From: Alkaliflexus imshenetskii DSM 15055
GTDB taxonomy: Bacteria > Bacteroidota > Bacteroidia > Bacteroidales > Marinilabiliaceae
DNA: 64,000 nucleotides
Direction: 5' to 3'
Assembly (NCBI RefSeq): GCF_000517065.1
Contig: NZ_KI912105.1
Span: forward strand, 2,180,820-2,244,819
Every line of letters begins with the position of its first letter. Position 1 is the first letter of the stretch. Below, one piece after another: positions 16,727 to 24,386 of this stretch. The position numbers were made by a program, and so were the translations under genes. The notes beneath the pieces were generated by a model. The model was not told where the DNA came from and did no database searches. It saw only the letters and a program-made list of their open reading frames with translations.

Positions 16727-18997
16727 ATGCTGTTAATCTGGACTTGTGTCACTCTTCTTTCGCTTCTGGCATTTTTTCACCTGGTTGTAGGGGTTTCAAA
16801 CGATGCGGTGAATTTTCTCAATTCTGCCATTGGCTCGCGTATTGCATCGCGGCGTGCTGTATTATGGACAGCTGGCGCCGGTTTGCTCATTGGCACATTT
16901 TTTTCCGGCGGAATGATGGAGGTGGTGCGAAATGGCGTTATCAATCCCAATAGTTTACATCTTAGCGATTTGCTCATTGTTTTTGTGGCTGTTTCCATCA
17001 TCAATGTGATTGTGATCGACGCCTATAACAGCATTGGTTTTCCAACATCAACTACCATTGCAGTTATTTTCAGCCTGATAGGAGGGGGACTGGCCGTTGT
17101 TATGATGAAAGGTGCAGAGACTGGAATGGCCTACTCGGGTTTCATCAATACCGATCGCATCTTTCTGATTTTTGCCGGTATATTGGTTTCCATTCTCATG
17201 GCTTTTGTGATGGGTGCTGTGGTGCAATTCGTGACCCGTCTTATCTTCACTTTTCAATATCAAGGTCGATTTACTTTGTTGTTTGCATTTGGTGGCGCTT
17301 TTGCGTTCACGGCCATTCTGTTTTTGATATTTAAGAAAGGTGTGGGTGGCGTTATCTGGGAAGAGCATTTCAATACATTTGTCGAGCTTACCTTGATGGA
17401 TGTGCTGATACCCACTTTTATCATCATATTTTTTGTGCTCTGGGGATTGGGCACTTTGATAAAGATAGACATTCCGCGGTTGGTAGTTTTTTTTGGGACT
17501 TTTGCCCTGGCACTGTCTTTTGCAGCCAACGATCTTGTCAATTTTATCGGCTTACCACTTACCGGCATTGAGAGTTTTAAAGAGTTTTTGAATACTCCCG
17601 GTGCTGATATTAACACGTTTTCACTTCATTTTTTGGATAACGACTGGATTCGCGGCCATCACTTTCAGGATGGCATATACATGACTTTTTTTGTGCTGGC
17701 CGGTGCCATTATGATGATTACCGTTTTTTACTCAAAAAAATCGCGTTCGGTAACCGAAACAGAGGTGTATCTTGGTCGTCAGGCGCCAGGTTATGAGCAG
17801 TTTGAGCCTTCTCCCACATCGCGGTTGCTGGTACGTCGTTTTCTGTCGATGTATCAGAAAGTAGAAGCGTGGCTACCAGCGCCTGTGCATAACTTTATTT
17901 CTGCCAGATTTGCCCGCTCAGTGGTTCCTGAGCGACATGCCGGAACCGACGAACTGGTATATTTTGATACGGTGCGCGCCACTGTGAATCTGGTTGTGGC
18001 TGTTCTGCTAATCTCTGTCGGCACCTATTTGCGTTTTCCGTTGTCCACCACCTTTGTCGTATTTATGGTATCCATGGGCACTTCATTTGCTGATCAGGCC
18101 TGGGGACGCGAGAGCGCTGTGTACCGGATTTCAGGAGTGCTATCGGTGTTGGGCGGTTGGTTTATAACTGCGTTGACCGGTTTTTTGGGCGCGTTTATTT
18201 TTACGCTGCTTATTTGGTGGGGTGGCTGGGTTATGGCGTTGGTTCTTTTTGCATTGATGATTCTGACGCTTATTGGCACCACGCGTTATCACCATCGCAA
18301 GCAACAACAGATCGAGACTCAGCGACAAGGATTTATCAATGAGCAGGCCGAAAGTGTAGAATGGCTGCGCGAAACCGGAAGTGAAAATGTAAGGAAGCAG
18401 CTACTTGAAATCTCTAAAATCTATTTTTTAATCATCAATGGGCTTATTGATGAAAACCTCAAGCAGTTAAGGGAAGCCGTGCAGAAGTCGGAGTTGCTAC
18501 AACAAGCTGTTAAAAACCACAAGGAGGAGTTGTTTCGCACATACAGTAAACTACCCGATGAGGTTCAGGACGCAGGGCATTTATTTGTGCAGGCGCTCGA
18601 TTATCTCACCGAGCTGTCGAATACTTTAAGTATAGTGGCACCACTTGTCTATTCTCATGTTGAAAATCAGCATAAAGGTCTTACCAATGTGCAGCAGGAT
18701 GATCTTTCTGTTATTCTTGATGAGGTGACATCTTATCTCAATTTTGTAATTCATTTTGAGAAGGAGAAACGCTTTGATGCCCTTGCAGAACTTAAAACGC
18801 GACAGCGAATACTAATTGATACCATTGAAGAGTACCGCCTGGAACAGATACGGCGCATACGCTCAGGCGAGGGGAAAACACGGGTGAATGTGATTTATAT
18901 GGAACTTCTGGGTGAGACTAAGAATATGCTGATTTATTGCCACAATTTATTTCAGGCCTTAAGAGAGTTTTACATTCATTCGGGCAATAAAACATAA
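16727..18997 (+). CDS. PiT-family inorganic phosphate transporter with PhoU-like tail
   Basis: Low-affinity phosphate symporter in the inner membrane. The 756-residue protein has two PHO4-type repeats: VSNDAVNFLNSAIGSRIAS near residue 25 and AANDLVNFIGLPLTG near residue 265, with further membrane segments around 405-525. The cytoplasmic C-terminal 220 residues (about 530-750) are helical and resemble a PhoU domain, with heptad-like Leu/Glu/Lys patterns; this long form is typical of Bacteroidota PiT proteins. E. coli Pit is about 500 residues and lacks the tail. The gene is divergent from the PhoR-like kinase. It converges with the chemoreceptor gene. Confidence 0.9.
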   Translation: MLLIWTCVTLLSLLAFFHLVVGVSNDAVNFLNSAIGSRIASRRAVLWTAGAGLLIGTFFSGGMMEVVRNGVINPNSLHLSDLLIVFVAVSIINVIVIDAYNSIGFPTSTTIAVIFSLIGGGLAVVMMKGAETGMAYSGFINTDRIFLIFAGILVSILMAFVMGAVVQFVTRLIFTFQYQGRFTLLFAFGGAFAFTAILFLIFKKGVGGVIWEEHFNTFVELTLMDVLIPTFIIIFFVLWGLGTLIKIDIPRLVVFFGTFALALSFAANDLVNFIGLPLTGIESFKEFLNTPGADINTFSLHFLDNDWIRGHHFQDGIYMTFFVLAGAIMMITVFYSKKSRSVTETEVYLGRQAPGYEQFEPSPTSRLLVRRFLSMYQKVEAWLPAPVHNFISARFARSVVPERHAGTDELVYFDTVRATVNLVVAVLLISVGTYLRFPLSTTFVVFMVSMGTSFADQAWGRESAVYRISGVLSVLGGWFITALTGFLGAFIFTLLIWWGGWVMALVLFALMILTLIGTTRYHHRKQQQIETQRQGFINEQAESVEWLRETGSENVRKQLLEISKIYFLIINGLIDENLKQLREAVQKSELLQQAVKNHKEELFRTYSKLPDEVQDAGHLFVQALDYLTELSNTLSIVAPLVYSHVENQHKGLTNVQQDDLSVILDEVTSYLNFVIHFEKEKRFDALAELKTRQRILIDTIEEYRLEQIRRIRSGEGKTRVNVIYMELLGETKNMLIYCHNLFQALREFYIHSGNKT

Positions 18998-19018
18998 CCC
19001 GCAGATTGCTCTGCGGGT
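18997..19018. terminator. Terminator hairpin between PiT and chemoreceptor genes
   Basis: An 8-bp GC-rich stem (ACCCGCAG at 18997-19004 with CTGCGGGT at 19011-19018) with a 6-base loop sits between two converging genes. A U-rich run follows it on the minus strand. Confidence 0.6.
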
Positions 19019-19033
19019 CGTGTATGGTGAGGT

Positions 19034-21100
19034 TTAAAATCTTTGGTAATCCTCGTCGTTCACTTCGGGGTAAGTCATTTTCAGATCTACACCTTTGACA
19101 TCATGGGATTCACCGTTTCCTTTGCGTGCCACCATCTTTTTGCCTGAAGTAAGTTTACTGGCCGCAGCAACCTTCTTCTTTCCTTTACGGTTTTTGCGTT
19201 CATCTTCGATGGTAAAGAATGATACCACCTCCTTCATCTGTTCTGCTTGTCCCGACAACTCTTCGGAGCTGGAGGCCATCTCTTCAGAAGCAGCCGCATT
19301 TTGCTGAATCACCTGGTTAAGCTGCTGAATGGCATTGTTCACCTGGTCTGCACCTGAGTTTTGTTCCATGCTTGCAGCTGCTATTTCCTGCACCAAACGG
19401 GCCGTCTTCTCAATTTCAGGCACAATGGCTGCCAATTGCACGCTGGCCTCTTCCGATACGGTTACACCTTTTTCGGAGAGCATATCAATTTCTTCGGCGG
19501 CAATCAGACTGCGTTCTGCTAGTTTACGTACCTCTTCGGCTACCACAGCAAATCCTTTTCCATGTTCGCCGGCGCGGGCTGCTTCTACGGCCGCGTTAAG
19601 CGCCAGCATGTTGGTTTGGTCGGCAATGTCGCCAATGATTGAGATTTTCTTGGCTATCTCTTTCATTGTAATCACAGCAGTGCCGGCACTTTCTGTACTT
19701 TTCTTGATTCCGGAAGCAGCCTGAAGGGCAATTTTCTCTGTCTGCAACGCATTATCGGTATTTTGCTGTATGTTGGCAACCATCTCTTCCATAGATGATG
19801 AAACCTCCTCGGCCGAGGAGGCCTGTTCACTGGCACCCTGCGACATTTGCTGCGATGTGCCACTCATTTCCTGACTGGCAGCAGCTATGTTATCGGCTCC
19901 TGAAAGAATGTCACCAATTATTTCACGCAGTTGTTCCACCATTTGCTGTAACGAACGGGCCAGGTGACCTATTTCATCTTTTTGTTGCAGTAGGGTTTCA
20001 TCAATTTCTACAGTGAGGTTACCACCGGCAATCTCTTCAGATAGTGCCACACCTTTGTTGATACCACTTGTAATGGCTCTGGAGATGAGTAGCGCCAGGA
20101 AAATGGCCAATGCCAGACCAATGAGGATGGCCAGTATCATGGTGATGTTGGAGGTGGTGATGATTCTATCACCTGTTCTGATTTCATTACGTGCGGTGGT
20201 TTGGTTGTATTCAACCAGTTGTGCAATGCTATTCCTAACGCCTTCAAGATACTGAATCACATCCACCATTTGAATCTGTTCCATTGCAGCAAATAAGCTC
20301 ACTGCTTCCTGAGCCTGTTCATTCAGTATTTCAAAATATTTAAAGACTTCATCAGCGGCCGGTATCATCTGATTCATGTAAATGTTCTGACCAGTGGCAC
20401 GGTCTCCTCTGCGTAAAGCGGCATTGGCATCGTGAACAGCTCTGTGAAAGCGGTTATGGTGCTCACGCATGTTGGCAATTGCAGTATTGATTACTGTATT
20501 GGAAGTTCGTAAGTTGGGAATCCATCTGCCAAGGTTACAGGCTGATGCATCATCACCTCCATCAAATGAGTGTCCTAACTGTACCGCATTACCCAATCGC
20601 ACTTGTAGCGCATAATGATCCTTTTCGAAGCGTTCCAGATTCATCAGAAGTTGCATTGGGTAGTGAATATCCAATCTGTTGAGTCGTTCAAGGTCAGCCT
20701 CAAAAGCCTCGTTTCTGCGTCGCCATTCAACCAATGCATCTGTAAACTGACGGTATATTGCCGCTTCTTCAGCAGATTTAGGGAATTTTTCAAAGGCTTC
20801 TATCGCTTCCCGATAACGCTGACGTGCAGCGTGAACTTCTCTAAGTTGTTTTGAGCGCTCATCAAGGTTTAAGTTTGGATTTAGCATTGTGCGCATACTT
20901 ACCATAAGTGTTTCAATATTCTTCTCTGCCTCAAGCAGATATTGTACACTTGGCATGTTTACATCTGCCACTTGATTAAAGGAGCTCCCTACACTACGCA
21001 GACTAAAAAGTCCTATTAATCCTACTATTAGAGCAATTACAGCTACTATGGAAAATCCCGTGAGGATTTTTTGTCCAATTTTTAAGTCGTTGAATTTCAT
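19034..21100 (-). CDS. Methyl-accepting chemotaxis protein with periplasmic CZB-like motif
   Basis: Chemoreceptor of 688 residues. TM1 is at about 12-34 and TM2 at 317-340, so residues 35-316 should be periplasmic. This part is helical and carries H162, C188 (in CNLGRW), H215 and H219, in the order and spacing of the chemoreceptor zinc-binding (CZB) domain. A HAMP-like region follows (about 340-395) and the cytoplasmic hairpin has its tip at about 510-530 ([17 protein letters not shown]). No C-terminal CheR-binding pentapeptide is present. It is the last gene of the cheY-cheA-cheW operon, 17 bases after cheW. AGGAGG lies 8 bases before the ATG, a rare Shine-Dalgarno for this window. Confidence 0.88.
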   Translation of the reverse strand: MKFNDLKIGQKILTGFSIVAVIALIVGLIGLFSLRSVGSSFNQVADVNMPSVQYLLEAEKNIETLMVSMRTMLNPNLNLDERSKQLREVHAARQRYREAIEAFEKFPKSAEEAAIYRQFTDALVEWRRRNEAFEADLERLNRLDIHYPMQLLMNLERFEKDHYALQVRLGNAVQLGHSFDGGDDASACNLGRWIPNLRTSNTVINTAIANMREHHNRFHRAVHDANAALRRGDRATGQNIYMNQMIPAADEVFKYFEILNEQAQEAVSLFAAMEQIQMVDVIQYLEGVRNSIAQLVEYNQTTARNEIRTGDRIITTSNITMILAILIGLALAIFLALLISRAITSGINKGVALSEEIAGGNLTVEIDETLLQQKDEIGHLARSLQQMVEQLREIIGDILSGADNIAAASQEMSGTSQQMSQGASEQASSAEEVSSSMEEMVANIQQNTDNALQTEKIALQAASGIKKSTESAGTAVITMKEIAKKISIIGDIADQTNMLALNAAVEAARAGEHGKGFAVVAEEVRKLAERSLIAAEEIDMLSEKGVTVSEEASVQLAAIVPEIEKTARLVQEIAAASMEQNSGADQVNNAIQQLNQVIQQNAAASEEMASSSEELSGQAEQMKEVVSFFTIEDERKNRKGKKKVAAASKLTSGKKMVARKGNGESHDVKGVDLKMTYPEVNDEDYQRF

Positions 21101-21117
21101 TTTATGTCCTCCTGTGC

Positions 21118-21642
21118 TTATTGGTTCTGGTTTGTTGTTTCGTTTATTTGTTCTTTGGCTTTCATCAATTCGTTCATATTTAATTGGTCGTCTGATGAAA
21201 ATACGGTATCCATGTTGAGAATGATGTAGAATTTCTCTTTCACGCGGGCCATGTTTGAGATGATGTCTGACCGGTATTGCTTTCCGATACTCGGTGGTGG
21301 GAGCAAGTCCTCTTTTTCGATTTTTAGTACGGCTTGCACGGCATCAACCAATATGCCCAGCATTACAAATTCACCTGAAATGTTGGCCTCAATTACCAAA
21401 ATACTTGTGGTTTTGGTGCGTTCGGTGGGTGTCATTCCAAATTTTACGCGTGTATCTACCACCGGCAGCACGTTGCCCCTGAGGTTGATAACTCCTTTCA
21501 TATAGCGCGGAGCTCTGGGTACTTCGGTAATTTCAGCCATCCCCAGAATTTTTTGCACTTTGCCCACATGCAGTGCAAATACCTCATCTCCCAACCGAAA
21601 GGAGAGGTAAGATGTGATTTGGGATAAATCTTCTTTACTCAT
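21118..21642 (-). CDS. cheW: Chemotaxis adaptor protein CheW
   Basis: Couples the chemoreceptor to CheA. At 174 residues it is a single CheW domain with the expected pattern: [21 protein letters not shown], then [23 protein letters not shown], and a C-terminal part ending in a Glu/Asn-rich tail. The RGNVLPVVD stretch is the conserved receptor/CheA contact region. It lies 12 bases after cheA and 17 before the chemoreceptor gene, so the three should be translated from one mRNA. Confidence 0.92.
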   Translation of the reverse strand: MSKEDLSQITSYLSFRLGDEVFALHVGKVQKILGMAEITEVPRAPRYMKGVINLRGNVLPVVDTRVKFGMTPTERTKTTSILVIEANISGEFVMLGILVDAVQAVLKIEKEDLLPPPSIGKQYRSDIISNMARVKEKFYIILNMDTVFSSDDQLNMNELMKAKEQINETTNQNQ

Positions 21643-21654
21643 CGTTTATTGAAT

Positions 21655-23715
21655 TTATGAATGATTTAGTAGTTCTTTTATGATGGCGTTGGTGTCCAGC
21701 ACAAGGGCAATGGTGCCATCGCCCATGATGGTGGCTGCCGATATAATTTTTTGTTCATGATACATGCGCCCGAGAGGTTTTAGTACAGCTTGAATCTTCC
21801 CAATAACCTGGTCCACCGGAATGGCAATGTTCTGGCCTTCGTGATTCACCACCACCATCTGGCACTTTTTGGGTGTGTTTCCCTTTATCGAGAGTTCCTT
21901 ACGTAGGTTGAAGAATGGATATTGCACGCCATCAAGCGTTACCACATTGATGAAGTTGTTCTCCATCTGACTTGATTCTATTGAGTATATCCGGTCGGTA
22001 AGCGACATGGGAATCACATATTGGCCATTGTTTACCTTCACCAACAGCCCATCGATAATGGAGAGTACCAGTGGGAGTGTGATAGTGATTTCGGTGCCGC
22101 GACCATATTCTGAATGGATGGCCACTTCGCCGCGAATGGCTTCGATGTTACGTTTGACCACATCCATACCAACACCTCTTCCCGATACTTCGGTCACTTT
22201 TTCGGCTGTGGAAAATCCTGGCAGAAAGACCAGATTCAGCAGCTCTTGGTCGCTGAGGTGGTCGGCCTCGCTGATGAGCCCTTTGGCAATTGCTTTCTGA
22301 CGCACTTTTTCGGTTTGTATGCCGGCACCGTCATCTTTTATACGCAGCACCACGTTGGCGCCTGAGTATCCGGCATCCAGATGAATGGTGCCTGTTTCGG
22401 GTTTGCCCTTAAGTTTGCGCACATCGGGAAGTTCAATGCCGTGGTCAATGCAATTACGGATGATGTGGAGCAGTGGGTCGGTGAGGCTTTCGATCATGGT
22501 TTTATCCAGTTCGGTTTCGGTGCCTTTGGCCGTGAAAGCGATTTTCTTACCCAAATCGTTGCTCAGGTCGCGCACCAACCGCTGAAACCGTGTAAGCATG
22601 TTTTCAACCGGGATGAGGCTGATGCTAAAAGCACTGTCGCGCAGCATGCCGGTGAGTTTTTGTACACTTTCAGTAACTATTTTGAGTTCCGGAATTTGGT
22701 ATCGGGAAGCAATGTTGTTTAATCTTTCCTGAGTGATCACCAGCTCGCTCACCAGATTTACCAGGCCATCAATTTTATCGGCTGCCACACGTATGGAGCT
22801 GAGGCTGCGGTTTTGTTTGTCGTCATCGCATGGAATAGCAGCTTTTTGAGGTGACGGGTCGCTTTCTATGTTCAGCTTGCTGCCAATAAAGTCTGAAAAA
22901 TCGGCCAGCCCAATGTTCTCCTGTTGGCTGCTTAACTGCTCTAATTTTCTAGAGAAGTCGCTATTGAGAAACAGATCGGAGTCACTGATTTTTTGGATGC
23001 CGATGGTAGAGTTATCTTCTACAAAAATAAATACATCCTTGATGGCATTTTGATCCTCTTCGGTTGCAAGAAATAGATCCCAGTATATGTAGGATTGTTC
23101 AGGGTGAAGCTCGCTAAGGCATGGAACAGATATGTAGCCGGGTATTGCGTACATATTGCCCATATTCCCAAGCTCATCAATAAGGAAAAGAATGTTGGTT
23201 CCATTTTCAAAAGCGGTAGGTCCCGGATAAAAATGGATATGCCAGGTGGCCATTTTATGCGAAACAGGTTTCTCAGGTTCTGATATGGATGTATTTAGTG
23301 TTGCAGATGTAAGCAGCTGAAAAGTCTCGTTTCGGATTACGTCATCAATATCTGACACCAGGTTCTTGTACCGTTCCTGAATGGCCGGCTGTTGAAGTTT
23401 TTCCGGTTCGAGCAGTATCCGCAGCATATCTACAGAGTTGAGTGTAACCGAAAGCATATTGGACGACAAGTTGAGTTTTCCGGAACGCACCAGGTCATAA
23501 ATATTTTCCATGCGGTGCGTAAATTCGCTGAGTTTATCAAAACCGAACATAGCACCACTTCCTTTGAGCGAATGCATTACGCGAAACACACGTTCCAGCA
23601 ACTCCTTGTTTCCCGGTGATAGCTCCAGTTCAAGAAGGGCTTTCTCCAAATCATGTATGTTGTCAAGGGCCTCTTCGATAAAGCGCGCCTGGAAATTTTC
23701 AAATGATGCAATCAT
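21655..23715 (-). CDS. cheA: Chemotaxis histidine kinase CheA
   Basis: Kinase of the chemosensory complex, 686 residues. P1 (Hpt) is at 1-110 with phospho-acceptor H48 in MHSLKGSG. The next region (about 155-265) begins WHIHFYPGPTAFENGTN and is not the classical CheY-binding P2, but similar segments are known from other CheA proteins outside the proteobacteria. P3 dimerisation follows (about 305-370), then the P4 ATPase domain with N box HIIRNCIDHG and G1 box KDDGAGI, GRGVGMDVV, and a C-terminal P5/CheW-like domain (about 545-680). It is between the cheY-like gene (47 bases) and cheW (12 bases). Confidence 0.92.
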   Translation of the reverse strand: MIASFENFQARFIEEALDNIHDLEKALLELELSPGNKELLERVFRVMHSLKGSGAMFGFDKLSEFTHRMENIYDLVRSGKLNLSSNMLSVTLNSVDMLRILLEPEKLQQPAIQERYKNLVSDIDDVIRNETFQLLTSATLNTSISEPEKPVSHKMATWHIHFYPGPTAFENGTNILFLIDELGNMGNMYAIPGYISVPCLSELHPEQSYIYWDLFLATEEDQNAIKDVFIFVEDNSTIGIQKISDSDLFLNSDFSRKLEQLSSQQENIGLADFSDFIGSKLNIESDPSPQKAAIPCDDDKQNRSLSSIRVAADKIDGLVNLVSELVITQERLNNIASRYQIPELKIVTESVQKLTGMLRDSAFSISLIPVENMLTRFQRLVRDLSNDLGKKIAFTAKGTETELDKTMIESLTDPLLHIIRNCIDHGIELPDVRKLKGKPETGTIHLDAGYSGANVVLRIKDDGAGIQTEKVRQKAIAKGLISEADHLSDQELLNLVFLPGFSTAEKVTEVSGRGVGMDVVKRNIEAIRGEVAIHSEYGRGTEITITLPLVLSIIDGLLVKVNNGQYVIPMSLTDRIYSIESSQMENNFINVVTLDGVQYPFFNLRKELSIKGNTPKKCQMVVVNHEGQNIAIPVDQVIGKIQAVLKPLGRMYHEQKIISAATIMGDGTIALVLDTNAIIKELLNHS

Positions 23716-23762
23716 AGTATCCTGTAGTAAGATTTGACACGATTATTACTGTCGATGGCGAC

Positions 23763-24143
23763 TTAGTTGTTATCAGGCAACCCAATCGTTTGCCTGATAC
23801 TTTTCATTAAGGTCTGGATGTTTAAGGGCTTTGGAATGAAGTCTGCCGCCCCCATCTCTTTTAAAATTTTAATGGTGTCATGCTCATTTAGAGCTGATAC
23901 AACAATTATGGGTATGCTGGCATAATCCGGCCGGTTTTTCAATCGTTCCAACAGCTGGAATCCCGAAATTTTTGGCATCAGCAAATCCAGTAATACAAGT
24001 GCCGGTTTTTGCTGGTATATCATGTTCCAACCCTCTGCTGCCGATGTTGCCGTTTTGTTGGCATATCCGGCTTCGTCAAGAATTGCGGCCAAGAGCACAT
24101 TGTTGGTTTGTGAATCGTCAATGATTAGAATGTAGCTATCCAT
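23763..24143 (-). CDS. Single-domain response regulator (CheY-like)
   Basis: Stand-alone receiver domain of 126 residues, with acidic pair DD at 9-10, phosphoacceptor D53 (VLLDLLMPKISG), conserved Ser/Thr (VVSALN) and Lys in FIPKPLN. It opens the cheA-cheW-MCP operon and is the likely phosphate acceptor of CheA. It lacks any output domain, so it should act by protein contact, with a motor, a gliding apparatus or another target that is not encoded in this window. True CheY function is inferred from position. Confidence 0.85.
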   Translation of the reverse strand: MDSYILIIDDSQTNNVLLAAILDEAGYANKTATSAAEGWNMIYQQKPALVLLDLLMPKISGFQLLERLKNRPDYASIPIIVVSALNEHDTIKILKEMGAADFIPKPLNIQTLMKSIRQTIGLPDNN

Positions 24144-24257
24144 TATCTGTTTGGATTTGAATGTGACATTGTCCCTGATTGGTAAAGTATTGATACTATT
24201 TACGCAGGGTTTAAAATTCAGATTCGTTTCCTTTGATGATGTACATTATCGTATTGT

Positions 24258-24273
24258 GGTGATTTGCATCACC
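24258..24273. promoter_or_regulatory. FNR/CRP-type palindrome upstream of the chemosensory operon
   Basis: GGTGATTTGCATCACC is a perfect 6-bp palindrome with a 4-base centre and contains TGAT-N4-ATCA, the core of sites bound by Crp/Fnr-family regulators. It lies 115 bases before the cheY start. A Crp/Fnr gene lies about 3 kb away at 27388. The site may regulate the operon; alternatively it is a chance palindrome. Confidence 0.35.
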
Positions 24274-24310
24274 TTTTTGACGGCTGGTAAACAAAGCGAA
24301 TGTTTATAAA

Positions 24311-24349
24311 ACAAAATCAGGCAATACCCATATTACGTATTGCCTGATT
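24311..24349 (-). terminator. Rho-independent terminator after the hybrid kinase
   Basis: A perfect 13-bp stem (24315-24327 with 24337-24349) with a 9-base loop lies 38 bases past the hybrid kinase stop; on the minus strand it runs into TTTTGTTTT. It separates the kinase from the cheY operon. Confidence 0.85.
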
Positions 24350-24386
24350 CAGTATCTGTAGAATATAATTGAAAGGTTACAATCTG

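Noticed and set aside
23763-24143. Naming the receiver protein cheY
   Set aside because: Position supports it, but single receivers are common and no motor target is present; left without a symbol.
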